From Palaemon carinicauda (taxonomy: Eukaryota > Arthropoda > Malacostraca > Decapoda > Palaemonidae), in assembly GCF_036898095.1 (NCBI RefSeq), contig NC_090745.1, positions 78,357,130-78,421,129 on the forward strand: DNA of 64,000 nucleotides. Reading direction: 5' to 3'. This document shows positions 36,042-48,190 of the stretch, piece after piece (position 1 is the first letter of the stretch; each line of letters opens with the position of its first letter). Both the position numbers and the translations under genes were made by a program. The notes beneath the pieces were generated by a model that saw only the letters and a list, made by a program, of their open reading frames with translations, was not told the DNA's origin and did not search any database.

Positions 36042-37529
36042 AGCAAATTTTTACAGTAATCACCTTTTTTATTAGTCATGTTTTGATTCCCACATTAGGG
36101 TAGTTAAAGGCTGTAGAATGGGACACGTGTGAGCAAATCTGTATTCAGTCACGGTTTGTGTAATTGTTGTATTAATTGTTGTACTGTAAATTAACCTTGA
36201 CCATGACAGTTATATTAGATTTGGTAAATTTTAATTCTGTAATACATATGGTCAAATATCAACAAGTTTTGTATTCTTTTAAATTGATTTTGGACTGCAA
36301 TGAAGGTCATTTTTTTCTGGATAGTTTCATGACTGTATACCTGTAATACTGTAATGTTTCCTGTAAATATTGAAATTTATTATTTTGTATGTTATTGGAG
36401 CATTGTTGGAAGGAATGGATGATAATCTAATTTTTAGTTTCTAATTACTGTATCTCCATTGTGTCTGATAGTTTATTGTCTATTCCTATTGCATTTTGTT
36501 ATATCAGAAAACTGTCAAATGATGTACCTAACTGTAATATATATAATCATATAATGGAATGAAGGGACGGATGATGAATTAAATTTCTTTTAATTGATCA
36601 TCCTACCTCTCTATTGGAATTCATTTGTAATGTAATATACAGTATATTCACTTGAAATGTACCGAGTTGGTGTAAGGCATTGTAGCTTTTCATGAGGAAT
36701 TTTGAGATGGACTGAAGATCTAGTAGGGGGGGGGGGGGGAATATGGAGATTTAATCTAAAAAAATACAAATTATTTCTAGATTTATTATTTATTATCATA
36801 TTTCATAATTTTTTTTTGTTTACTGGATCTCCAGTTCATCTATAAAAGAATTTTTTTTATTACAGAGTGACGGTGCCCTGCACCCAGCAGGGATTATAGG
36901 CTAAATGAAGCTGGCAGTAGAAAAGTTACTCAAAACCTGTTTTGTTGTTATAAATTCTTCCCGTACACCGATGAGTGATTCAAAGCATGCCCTACTACAT
37001 TGTCATGTAAATAGGATCAAGAGCAAATGAAATTAGACGATAAAGAAGAAGAAACACGACTGAATAGTAGAGTTTAGTGATCTCCATGTTTATCCAGGAA
37101 AAAAACATAAAATCCTTGGAAAGGGAGCAATCTAGACTCCTAAGTATTCCAGTGAAAAAAAGAAAGGGATAGAGAGAATACTAACTGAGAATTATGCCAA
37201 AATCAGAGCAACTTCAACTGTGTGTTTTATTGTATGATTATTCTTATCACTGACAGATGTTGTCCCATCATAGTGTAATTGTTTTTTTTTTCTTTTGTTT
37301 TATATATTGACACAGAGTTTCCATGGATAGTGTTTCACATAATTATCACCAGAAACAAGTGAACTAAAGTGGCATAGAAAAGTTTTCAGCGGCAGCCTAA
37401 CTTTAAGTGTTGTCAATGTCCAAACCCGGCTGACTGTTCATGCAGATAAGGAACCACAGTATTGCGGGGTTCTCTTTTAAGCTTGAAGTTTTTTTTTGTC
37501 AGAAGCCTGGAATTTCTCTGGATAATATA
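36042..37529. other. Unassigned AT-rich sequence
   Basis: Could contain the 3' LTR of the gypsy-like element, but no second copy exists in the window to test this. There is a G-run near 36727-36739. Confidence 0.4.
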
Positions 37530-37740
37530 ACAAATTCAAAGATAATTTGTATTTTTCCTAATTATACAAACCTTAGCTACTTATTAGGGTTTATACTTTC
37601 AGCGGAGCTGAAATGACGAGCCATTAAAATTTAACGAGTGTTAACTACCCACACCGCTAGTTAGCGGGGGTTAGGGGGGGGGTAGCTTACTACCACTCCC
37701 GTTCACACACCTGTTATTTAGTCACTTTGCTTGGAGGTAG
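37530..37740. repeat. Left ITR of element E
   Basis: Inverted partner of 44620-44808, including GAGCCATTAAAATTTAACGA and the CCGCTAGTTAGCGG palindrome. Confidence 0.85.
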
Positions 37741-37774
37741 AACTTCAAGGGGGATAGGGATGGCGGCCAAGTTT

Positions 37775-37876
37775 GTATAAATAGCTAAGGTTTGTATAGT
37801 TAGGAAAAATACAAATTATCTACGAATTTATCATTAGTTCCGTAACTGGAATACAAACCACGCTATTTATTAGGGG
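37775..37876. repeat. Internal complementary region of element E
   Basis: The left half is the reverse complement of 37530-37587. The right half is the reverse complement of the terminal 45 bp of the right ITR (about 44764-44808). Confidence 0.85.
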
Positions 37877-38299
37877 TGACTCACCCATTAAGAAGGGTGG
37901 ATGTCCCTGCCAATCTGGCTTTTGGGTTTGCCCGGGGACTTCTTATCTGAGTATGTTAGTACTCAAAAATAAGGAGTCCCTGCCCTCGCTAAACCTTGTT
38001 ACGCAAGGTCCGCGGCCTACGCAAGCTGTGTGTTGAGACGTGCAGAAGTGTGACTGTCTAGGTAAAGTTATTCCGAGTCTATGTAGGAAAAACCTGACGT
38101 AGCCAAGACTTCCCAATACCACCTAGCCATGGTATGGGGACGCAACAGTATTAGCTTAATACTAGGTACACAAAGGAGCATGGTTTACCTGCAGTGGTTT
38201 GAGGTCAGCTTATGCAGAGAACCCAGGATGCTGCTTTCCCCGGATAACAGTGCCCTCAACCTTCTGCTACTTGTCCAATACGGAGCTTCAGGTATACAA

Positions 38300-39215
38300 C
38301 CAGCTGTTGTGCAGCCACCACCGGAACGATAGAGATCGTATCGAGTTCCTGTGGGTCACGTCTTGCAGGAGAAAGGTTGTGAAAGTCACATGGAGCATTC
38401 ACATCCTTTCTTGTAAAACTTGCATAACAGAGTAATCTGTTAAGAAGGACCAGGGGCATAGTTATGCCCCTGACACTGTGAGTCGTCATGTCGAGATGAT
38501 GTTTCGGTGATCCTCCTCTAGTCTCTCCCAGTGCTGACAAGAGGAGGGACCCAGGCAGGCTGTTGCCGTTTTCTTTAGGTAAAGTCTCATACCTTACCCT
38601 GGGTACAGTAACGGATGATCTGGATCGTCCGTTACCTAGTTGAGACTTGTGTAGAATTCGTCACCTCTGGAGACTGTGTCTGGAGACATACTCAGGGACG
38701 AAACTGAACATTGTCTTTCGCCCTTCTCAATAATGGGCGATGTCGAAAGAGAGACCATGAAGTTCCTTGACTTGTATGGTTGCTGTCCGAGTGTGTAGGA
38801 ACATTGTGTTCCTAAATCAGGAGAAATTTTGTTGCCTGGTGAAGTGGAACATAAGGAGGTCCCTTTAGGGATTGGAGATTTGAACCATGTTTTGAGAGGA
38901 AGGTCTCAATTCCAACTGGGGAAAGGCAAGTTGTAAGTCCGTATGAGTTAGGAAAAGTCTATCGATGAGAGGGTGTCCCTTTCTTTCAGTTTGAAGGTGA
39001 AGGATCAAGGTTGAGTGATCATCTTTACCTGTCGGAACTGAATAGGGAGTCTTTTCCTCTTGTATATATTCGAGGATTCCACTATTGTTGGAATCGAGGT
39101 ATCAAGTGGAGAGACACTTTTACATGACACCAACCACACAAGACGCGATACTGCCTGGTAGACTGATGCTGAGGAATTCCTCAGATATCTAGACAACCTT
39201 TTTGCAAAGAGGTAT
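38300..39215 (-). pseudogene. DIRS tyrosine recombinase (element E)
   Basis: The N-terminal part is near 39215-39030, parallel to B. The His-x-x-Arg pair appears as H-S-V-R-G near 38475. In the frame that matches relatives, the codon aligned with the catalytic Tyr of C and D reads Leu (a T-F-L-L-Q-D-V block near 38375-38395). Many frame changes lie between. The Tyr loss alone would abolish strand cleavage, if the alignment is right. Confidence 0.65.
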
Positions 39216-39249
39216 TGAGTAGTCTTCAGGCATACAATCATAGCAAAGC

Positions 39250-40440
39250 TATAGCTTGTGGTAGGTGTTGAAGTGGGTTGTCTGTTATGTGGAGAGGGTT
39301 CTCTTGGAGACTCTATCAGGAGCTGCAAAAGGTTTGGAGACCGTTCTGCATAATGCCATAGCGGAGCTAGGAGAGTCCTTGAGAGGTTGACCGATGTTCT
39401 AGCCTTTTTGAGTGCCCTTCTCCAGATAAAACAGGGACGAGACGTAAACGTCATTGTTGTACCCACCGTTGTTGCCAGAGAGCCTTGGGGTCTAGGGCTG
39501 GTGAGCAACGGTAGCCTGAGATTCAGGAGCGTTGCGAACAGAACCCCCTAGTTGGAGGACCTCGAAAAGTCGGGACTTTGTTGCCTACATGGCGATCCAA
39601 AGTCCATTCGGTATACCTTATCTGAGATGCACAGATTGTCGGCGAGCACGTTCTTCCAATCTGGAATGAAGCGGGCTGATAGTGGTACCGAACGGACTTT
39701 GGTCCATCTTAGTGTTTATACTATTAGATGGGAAGAGGCTACAAGCAAGTTCCTTCTTGCTTGTCGATGTGAGTCAATGTGGTGTGTGGTGTGTCGTCCA
39801 TCACATCACCGAGTGGTCTGTTAGGAACCGATGAGGCTGCTGAAGGACCGGAAAGTTGGCCTTCATCTCTTAAGAGATTTAAGTGAAGGTACCTTCGGGC
39901 TCTGTCCAGAGGGCTGAGGTCATGTGGTGCAGCAATATGGTCCCTCCTTTCTTTTTTCCGACTCAAGTCTCTTGGAATGGAAGCCGTTCTCGTTTCAAGA
40001 AGGTTTTGTGGAGATTGGTGTCTAGAATCATTCCCAGATACACAAGTCTCCTGGGAGGGAAGTAGGGAAGACTTCCGTAGGTTTACCCTGATCACTGGAT
40101 CTTGGTAAAAAAAGACTTCAGAAGTTCCAGTGTTAATGCCAGGTTGCCACTGAGTCTGCTAAGGTCAGTCAGTCGTCCCGAGAGAGAGGAGACAGAAGCC
40201 GATCCTGTGAGACCAGGATGGGTGTAGTGGAAAGACCAAAGCACAGTGCCTTGAACTGGTGTTTCCTGTTTGTCTAGACTGTATCTTCCAACCTTCCTAG
40301 ATGGATGGTTTGGGCCTGGGAGTAAGTGTCCTTTAGGTCCAGTGTGCAAATGAAGACCTGAGGTCTTAGCCCTTGTTCGAACTCCAACATGGTGTGGACA
40401 TCGACCCAAAGGGACAGCTCCTTGCTGATCCTTTTACATG
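39250..40440 (-). pseudogene. DIRS RNase H and partial RT (element E)
   Basis: The RT palm is present at about 40360-40130: a T-L-D-L-K-D-x-Y block carrying the first catalytic Asp, and F-K-A-L-C-F-G-L near 40245. The Y-x-D-D site is degraded. RNase H-like blocks follow at about 40000-39740, including H-x-N-L-L and D-K-Q-E-G-T. The RT finger region is missing. Frameshifts throughout. Confidence 0.65.
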
Positions 40441-40779
40441 GAAGATTGTCGACGCTGGAGTCTTGACTCGTGTCGTAAAGGATCAGGCGCGATACCCAGT
40501 GTAAGAATTCTTACGCCCTGATGGGATTGATGCTATTCCTTAGAATAGAATCAATCTGGCGAATGTTAATCAATGGTTAACCGTTGGGTATCGTGGTTAC
40601 TCTGCAGTTGGAGAGTGTTCGCAAGTAGTTCCCTATCGGCAAGCCGTTGATGAGGGTTGTCGAATGTTTGCCGATCACTTTAGTGTGATGGCGAACGGCC
40701 AGTAGCGAGAAGTATGTTGTATACATTCTGATCTAGGAACTACAGGAAGCGGTTGACTAGTAAGTTCGAGTCACGAACT

Positions 40780-41180
40780 GCTGGCAAATTGCCGATGACC
40801 GATGAATCGGTGGTCTGTGAGCCGATGGCGAGTTCGAGATCAGCAAGCTGATTATGGTCCCCCCTGATTGGTCAGAGATGAGCAAGCTGAAGATGGGCTG
40901 GTCAGAGATCAGCGAGCTGAGTTCAATGATTGAAGAAAGATGAGCTGCTCATCGGTGATCTAGTGATCAGCAAGCTGATGACTGGTTACTGACTAGCAAT
41001 CGGTGATTGGAAACGCTAGCAATTGGAGATCGTTAGTCATTGGAGGGACTAGAGGTCAAAGATCAGCATTGAGCTAGCAATTGACGATCTGGTGATCAGC
41101 GACCTAGCGATCAGTAAACTGTGAACTAGCCATCAGCCAACAGTGATCTAGAGATCAGTCTGTTGATGCTTTCCTGTTTG
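40780..41180. repeat. Degenerate GATCAGCAAGCTGA repeat region in E
   Basis: Variants of GATCAGCAAGCTGA recur at irregular spacing (for example near 40838, 40887, 40907, 40963). The same motif recurs at about 43081, 43210 and in fragment F near 46526. No clear open frame. Confidence 0.6.
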
Positions 41181-41659
41181 CTGACGGTGGTGTGTCAAGG
41201 AAAAAGAAACTTCAGAAGAGACAGGGACTAAGGATTCCCCGTTTTGATTCCCCTTGTAGGATGGAATCTTCGGGATCTTGAATCCTGCTGTGAAGCCTTA
41301 TTCCTCTTTTCCCGGTGGGAATGTTCATGTTTGCGGGGAGGAATGGGGCAATGGCGACCTGTCCAAAAAGTTTTATTCCTTTTTACTGACAATTGCGCAA
41401 GTGTGTAGGAGAGTACTGGAGCGATGGCACACAGGATAATGCTAGTGTTTAACATCTGCCTGGAGAGCAGGCAAGCGCTGGTTCTTAGGCAAGAGCTGGT
41501 GCATTGGATCTGCGAGCATTAACTCTTTGGCAAGAGCTGGCGCATTGGATCCGGGACCGTAACTGCGCAGGAGGGCGCAGGAAAGTGAGGGAGAGAGCTG
41601 GCGCGCAGTAAGGCACTGTGTAATTTTGTGCATTCTCCCTAGGATGCGCCGAAGCGTGT

Positions 41660-42540
41660 GACTGGTTGCGCAAGGGTGGGTGCATTGGCGCGTGCGTGAG
41701 AGTACTACGTGGAGACTATTGGTGAGCTCAGGCACCCGTAAGACTGTTGCCGCGTGTGCAGGAGACCATCGGCGCGCGCGCGCGCGCAGAAGAAAGTCGG
41801 AGTGCATGCGCACAATACTGTTGGTGCGCGCGGGGGAGACCCTAGGCGCCCCCGCGCGGAAGAAAGTCGGCCCACGCGCGGAACTGTTGCCACGCGCGGA
41901 ACTGTTGCCACGCGCGCGTGCAAGACTATTGGCGCGCACACAAGAGCATTGGCGCTTGGAAAATCATTGGGGCGCCTGTGAGAGACCATCGGCGCCCGCG
42001 CGCGAGAGCATTGGCACTAGCGTGCGCCGAAAATCATCGGCACGTGCACGGGAGACCATCGGCGTGCGTAAGCAGAAGACTGTTGGTGCATGCGCAATAC
42101 TATTGGCGCGCGCGCGCCAGAGCATTGGCGCTCGCGCGCGTGGAAAATCATCGGTGCGCACGCGGGAGACCATAGGCACGTGCGCGGAAGATCGTCGGTG
42201 CGCGCGCGCAAGACTATTGGCGCACGTACGGAAAATCATCGGGGCGCGCGCAGGAGCCCATTGCCCCCGGAAGACTATTGGCGCGCTGGGAGACTATTGG
42301 CGCGTTGGAAGACTATTGGCGCGCTGGAAGACTATTTGCGCGTTGGAAGACTATTGGGGCGCTAGCCCGAAAGACTGTTGGCGCGCGCACGCGTGCAAGA
42401 CTGTTGGCGCGCGCACGCGTGCAAGACTATTGGCGTGCGCGGGAGACCTTCGGCACCCGCGTGCGGAAGATCGTCGGCACTAGCGTGCGTAAGACTATCG
42501 GAGAGCGCGCTCGCGTGCGCGGAAGACTCGCGCGCGAAGG
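41660..42540. repeat. CpG-rich alternating GC minisatellite in E
   Basis: About 0.9 kb built from GCGCGC tracts joined by variants of AAGACTATTGGCGCGC, with spacing of about 20-35 bp. It is the only extended GC- and CpG-rich block in an otherwise AT-rich window. Long Arg/Ala frames on both strands result from the repeat, and I do not call them genes. Confidence 0.9.
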
Positions 42541-42542
42541 TA

Positions 42543-42960
42543 GCGCTAGTCGGTTGGCAGGTCAGCTGGTAGGACGATCAGGAACTGGGATGTGCCCTTT
42601 AAAAAGGGCGAGAATCCACCGATGGGGACCGTAAGCAGGTCTGTGTTAGAGTCCAGGACCGAAGTCCAAAGGACTTTGTTGCAGCGCAAGGTTGCGCTGG
42701 TAGATTGGTAGGTCAGCTGGAAGGATGATCAGGAACTGGGATGTGCCCTTTGGAAGAGCGAGCATCCACCGATGGGGGACCGTAAAAAAGGTCTGTGTAC
42801 GAGTCCAGGACCGAAGTCCAAAGGACTACGTTGCAGCACAAGGTTGCGCTGGTAGATCGGTAGGTCAGCTGGCAGGACGATCAGGAACCGAGGTGTGCCC
42901 TTTGGAAGGGCGAGCATCCACCGATGAGGTCCTGGTAGGTCTGCTGCGCTGGAGGTCTGC
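42543..42960. repeat. About 151-bp tandem repeat, 2.7 copies (in E)
   Basis: Units begin at 42543, 42694 and 42846 with GCGCTxGTxGxTTGG-like sequence. Shared blocks are GTCAGCTGG, GATCAGGAAC, TGTGCCCTTT and GTCCAGGACCGAAGTCCAAAG. The third copy is incomplete. Confidence 0.9.
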
Positions 42961-42962
42961 TT

Positions 42963-43330
42963 GATCCTCCGAAGAGGTGTCTCTATTGAGTGGCCTCTCT
43001 CGCGAACGAGAGAGGTGAATACTTCGTAGAAGAGACTTGAAGACACCCGTGATGACGCCCATGACCCATGAGGGCCGGTGGATCAGCAAGCTGACCTTTA
43101 ACAGTAGCGATTCTCCGAAGAAAAGTCTCTATGAGTGGCCCCTCTCGCGAACGAGAGAGGTGAACACTTCATAGAAGAGACTAGAAGACGCCCGTGATGA
43201 TGCCCCTTGAGGGCTGGTGGATCAGCAAACTGACCTTAACAGTAGCAATCCTCCGAAGAGGAGTCTCTATGAGTGGTCTCTCTCGCGAACGAGAGAGGTA
43301 AACACTTCGTAGAAGAGACTTCCCAAGACC
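42963..43330. repeat. About 140-bp tandem repeat with conserved hairpins (in E)
   Basis: Units begin at 42963, 43109 and 43247. Each holds a stem-loop with a CGAA loop: 42994-43015 (9-bp stem, perfect), 43139-43160 (one mismatch) and 43277-43298 (one mismatch). The right arm, loop and inner stem are identical in all three. Confidence 0.9.
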
Positions 43331-43434
43331 GGGCTCTGCCCCTGAAGGAAGAGAAACTCAGCAAAGGGGGAGAGAAGTCTGGGTGAAGGCAGCAACAGCA
43401 GTCGGAGACGATGAATTTATTAAGATGTGGGAAG

Positions 43435-43498
43435 TTCTCCCTCTGAAGGGAGAAACATCCTCACACCTGGGGAGGAAACTTCCCTCGGAAGGGAAGTT
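43435..43498. other. Two adjacent tetraloop hairpins in the E leader
   Basis: 43435-43454 has an 8-bp perfect stem with a CTGA loop. 43477-43498 has a 9-bp perfect stem with a CGGA loop. The first is conserved at 46657-46676 in fragment F with a CGGA loop. Confidence 0.75.
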
Positions 43499-44619
43499 GT
43501 CCAACCCCTGGAGGCGAACCTCCTTTAGCGTTCTAAGATGATCTGAAGTGCTGGTCTTGTTGTCACGGGAGTACTTCTAAGAGAAGGGATGACGCCCATG
43601 ACGACGTCCTCTGAGGGACGGCAGTGACCGCAGATTCCCCACGCATGAACAGAACAGCTCTGCTTCGTTGGCACTCATAGTCGAACAAAGAAAAACTGCA
43701 TAGGTAACTGGGAAAAAGTAAAATTAAATAATTGAAATTAAATAATAAACAGAAATTCCCTAGGGAGGAACTCCGAAGAGGAACCCCGAGGGAAAAACAT
43801 AAAATAAGTATTGCGCAGACAAAAAAATTAATTATTTAACAAATTCCCCAGGAGGAACTCTGAAGAGGGGAAAGCATAAAATTAAGTATTGCACCCTTCC
43901 TTCCCCAGTCAACATCCACGGGAGAAGGGGGAGCGGAGTAACTGTAATAAAAACAGAAATTACGATTATTTAAATCAGCTAAGAATATTCACTAATAGTG
44001 AGAATCACTGACCCTCCAAAGGGAAATGTTCCCCACGGAGAAAGCTGAAAAGTTAAAATACAATTATATTTTCACTAAAAATAATAAAGACAAACAATTG
44101 GAAGAGCAACTCAATCTGCGCACGGGAAAGGAGCTTCCCCAATAGTGAGCAGTTGTTGTAAAGGTGAACGACCTCAAGAAGAGAGAGACCGTAGTCAATC
44201 TTTGAAAGGCCACATTCCCTTCGCTCAGAATCCATGTTTCCCCATAGGAAAAAAGGAAAAGGCGAAGACAATAGTTGAATGAAGAGGGTCCAGGCGATGA
44301 CGATTCTCCTGCGGCGGCCGAGTTAACGGCTATATGCCGACAGGAAGATCGATGGACCAGAGAGGGAGAGGTTGTTCCCCACGAAGTGGAACTGTGCTGG
44401 CCTTGCTACTAAGCAAGTGTCGTTGTCGTATATGTAACACACACACACAGCACAAACACTGAAAAGGAAACATACCACATTTCTATACACATATATATAC
44501 ATAAACATTAAAAATTTTTCATATATATACAAGTATAAGAAAAAGTAAGTAAAAGAAAAAAATTAATGGCAGTCCAGAATAGGCGAGGAGGGAGAGAGGA
44601 AACAACCGCTCTCGATTCG

Positions 44620-44808
44620 AGCCAAAAGTAAAGTGACTAAATCACAAGTGTGTGAACGGGAGTGATAGCAAACTACCCCTCCTACTCCCGCTAACTAGCG
44701 GTGTGGGTAGTTAACCCTCGCTAAATTTTAATGACTCATCATTTCAGTTCCGCCGAAAGTATAACCCCTAATAAATAGCATGGTTTGTATTCCAGTTACG
44801 GAACAAAT
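44620..44808. repeat. Right ITR of element E
   Basis: Inverted partner of 37530-37740. It ends GGAACAAAT like the right end of C. Confidence 0.85.
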
Positions 44809-45589
44809 CAACATTAAATGGAAAGGCTCTATCTTAATGTTAACAATCAGAAAATTTGCATCACAAACCAGATAGGGCTTTATCCTGAAAAAAGGCTTTT
44901 ATATGTTATATCTTATTTTTTGTGTACGCAACTTTACAATCAGGAGGAGGGGCCTCAAAATATGATTATAATTGGTATCGCCTCTTATCCATTTTCTTGG
45001 GTGTAGAATAACCATGACATACTGTGCATCACTGAGGATTGTAAGTTTTTTCTACTACTTTTTTTTTTCTTTTTTTGTCTTTCTGGTGTAGAGGTGAGAA
45101 TGTGAAGTCAGGTCCAATGTGCAACCTTGTTTTATAATCCTTTTGATCTTGATGCAAGCAATCATTCAAATTACATTTGAATTTAGCCAAGATATGTATA
45201 TCATTTATACTTTTATATTTACTGTATATCATTCTCTAGATTGAATCCTAAGAGGCCCTACCTGGATATATCTAGGTCGCTGCTTGTGGTTGTTCTCCTG
45301 TACCTTTTCCTCACTATTTTTTTCTCATAATATATATTTTGTACATTTTTGTAAACTTTTTTTTCCAGTACATTATGTAGTCTTTTTTTTTTTTTGGTTT
45401 CATTTTTTTTTTCTTTTTTTTCCTACACTAATATTTAGTACTTACATAACCTGAAATCGGCTTACCTTTGAAAAATATTATGCAACTAGAGTTCTAGCTG
45501 GGTCCCCTTGACTAGTATAAAATCAAGGGGTAGTGCCCAGTGGTCAGTTCTCTTGACCTGTTACCTGGATTTTGGTATTCCACCGTTTT
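44809..45589. other. Unassigned spacer with a perfect hairpin
   Basis: A stem-loop at 45504-45530 (CCCCTTGA and TCAAGGGG arms, 11-nt loop) is the only structure noted. T-rich runs lie near 45356-45420. Confidence 0.5.
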
Positions 45590-47674
45590 ACCTTTTTGTG
45601 TAATGAACGTTGGTGTGTGGTCGGCATTCAGACACTAGGCAGTTTAGGTGCTACATCTGGCCACAGTCCCCAAACCACTACAGCGGTGAGTCGACGACTC
45701 AAGAGCAGGCCATTCACACAACGCTGGACGGGAAGGATGATGGATGGTCAGCGATTTGCGTAGAAGCGTTCAGATGGTCTGGAAACGATCCAGCTTGTTG
45801 AGTGGTGCGTGCGGAATTCCTGAGTGTAGGCTACGGGACGCTTGTGAACGTTGTCGGGTAAGAGATTGATGTTCCCGCCGCCAACGTGTAGACGATTTCC
45901 AAACAGCAGGAACAGCAGGCGATTGACGAGCCGCAAGCAGTTCGCGTGTAATAGGTTATTTCCGAGAGGAAGACGGAAGAGCAGCCGGTTGTCGAAACTG
46001 CAAGCAATTCTCGCGTAGCAGGTGATTAACGAGAGTTTAAACGAGCAGGCGATTGTCGAACTGCAAGCGATTTATGAGAGGTTAACCGAGCAGGCGGTTC
46101 ACAAGTCGTCAGCTGTACTCGATGGCTAGGCAATTAAAGTGGATGATTCTTCCGTTGTAAGTCAATGGTGAACCTAACGAGCAGGTGAACATCGAGCAGA
46201 AGCCTGACGATACGGAGAACGCTGCCGTAAAACTGAGTAGAAATGTGACCCTTGTGAGGACACATTCTCAGGAGGAGAACGTGATCGATCCCTTGCAGGA
46301 GACGAATCAACTGAAGTTTGTTGAGGAAAAACCGAGGCCGAAGAAGAAAGCGTCGGGAACCAGAAGACGCAGGCTAGGCAGGTTCCTCTGGAGAGGAAGA
46401 CTACGGAGGCGAAGATGTGAAGAGGCGTCTCTTTGCCGACGGAGCAGGAGCACCCTGAAGGCGAAGAGGAGGACAAACGCAGCGAGGTCTTCTGCCACCA
46501 ACACGAAGTCTAACAGCAACCGTTGATCAGCAAGCTGACAGTCAGCAGGGGGTCAACATTTGACGCTGACTCCAAAGCAGTGTCTCTATGGGTGGTCTCT
46601 ATTGCGAATGAGAGGTAATCACCAGCACGATAGACAACAGGGATGATGAAGAGAAGTTCTCCCTCGGAAGGGAGAAACAGCCCCACACCCGGGGAGGAAA
46701 ACTCTTCCTCAGAAGGGAAAGCAGTCCAACCCCTGGAGGCGGACCTCCAGGCAGCGCTCTTTGTTTCCCATCAACAAGCCTTGCTCAAGTTGAAGGTCTG
46801 CATCGAGTGCTACCTTAGAAAACGTAGCCAGAGGAGCTAGTTCCTCGAGGTTAGCGTGTTGATCAGGAGCTGCCACAGGCGCAGGAGAGCAGGAAAGTGA
46901 TGGCGCAGTAATAGCAGATTGCCCAGGAACGAAAGGCACTGCTTTTCTATGTCAGCTATATTAGCCGAACAAAGAACGGCATCGCAAACTGATGAAAAAT
47001 AAACAAAAATTATGTAACAAAAAACTCCCTCAGGAGGAGCACCTTATCCGGGGACGGGAAAGGTATCCACCGAGAAAACAAACACAAATTAAGGACTGCG
47101 CACTCCCTTCCTGGCCAACATTGATGGGAGAAGGAGACTAGCGTAAAAAAACTATAACAAAACAAGAATTACAATTAATTAATTCAGCTTAGAAAATTAA
47201 CTTCTCTGGAGAACCACTTAACCCGCCGGCGTGAAGGGGGTTCCCCGCGGAGACAAAGCTGAAAAGTTGAATTATAATAGTTATAATTTTACTTAATTAA
47301 TGAAGAAAATCATTGGGAAGCGCAACCTCAAACGGGAAACTAGATAGGTGTTATCCCCGCGGAGTATTCTGCCGGCCGCCCACGAGTGAACAGCGATGAC
47401 CTTCAGAGAGAGCATGACCAAATTATATCTCCGAAAGGGCCACACTCCCTTCCCTCAGCAGATTCCTTCTAAGAAAACGTAGCGGGGAAGGCGTGTAACT
47501 GCCAAATGGAGGAGTATCAAAATGATGATTCCCCTGCGGTGGCGGCCAGGTTACACGGAAGGCCATCCGCCAACGGGATGACTATCCAAGGGAGATAGGT
47601 CGGAGGGGAAGGTTGTCCATCCTTGAGAACTTGCCGCTCTATGCTGTCACATACTCAGCACATACACTGAAAGA
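45590..47674 (-). mobile_element. DIRS leader/gag-region fragment F
   Basis: Collinear with the right part of E: shared are the stem-loop TTCTCCCT/AGGGAGAA, CCAACCCCTGGAGGCG, GAGTGGTCTC-like hairpin flanks and the GAGAAGGGG-type segments. Its end near 47610-47675 matches the leader of C just before its TA array. No ITR or pol is attached. The fragment is cut by the TA array and Tigger element on the right. Orientation is inferred from E. No gag frame is intact. Confidence 0.6.
45915..46100. repeat. Degenerate 60-70 bp repeats in F
   Basis: Three copies of a segment like GCGATTGxCGAxCxGCAAGC near 45918, 45974 and 46048, with GAGAGxxxAxCGAGCAGGCG between. Spacing is irregular. Confidence 0.6.
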
Positions 47675-47867
<193 letters not shown>

Positions 47868-48190
47868 TGGAACCTCTACATACGATTGTCCCAACATACG
47901 AATTTTCCAACATACGAAGTAAAATTCGACCAAATTTCTGTCTCAACATACGAAGTGTTGCTCCAACATACGACGTAAACAATACGCTTACCGGTGGAAT
48001 TTTCTCGAAAGCGTGCAGCGTAGTTTGTTGTTGACGCCGCTAGACGGCAGCACATCGGAGGGACGCCAATCGAGCATCACCTTAATCAGTCCTCTCATCG
48101 CGTGCGCATCGTGTGGTTGTCCTCTATTCGCTCAGTTTTAACAGTTTTTTATCTTGCCTTTTCACATGTTGTTTTCTGTGTTCCATAATC

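Larger units (their letters stand above)
37530..44808 (-). mobile_element. DIRS-like element E, full span with ITRs (7.3 kb)
   Basis: ITRs at 37530-37740 and 44620-44808, ICR at 37775-37876. On the minus strand the pol part reads YR (38300-39215), RNase H (39250-40100) and a partial RT (40110-40440). The remaining 4.2 kb, where gag and the leader should be, is full of direct repeats, a CpG-rich minisatellite and stem-loops, with no recognisable gag. It is the largest element in the window. Lesions throughout pol show it is not active. Confidence 0.85.

Noticed and set aside
41442..41939. Minus-strand 165-codon frame considered as the gag of element E
   Set aside because: Low complexity, overlaps the minisatellite, and shares none of the gag motifs seen in A and H.
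41680..42483. Plus-strand 267-codon open frame rich in Arg and Ala
   Set aside because: It lies wholly in the GC minisatellite; several frames on both strands are open there and the product is a repeat artefact.
40780..43330. CRISPR-like array
   Set aside because: Repeats are of variable length and spacing, with no constant repeat-unique spacer pattern, and the genome is eukaryotic.
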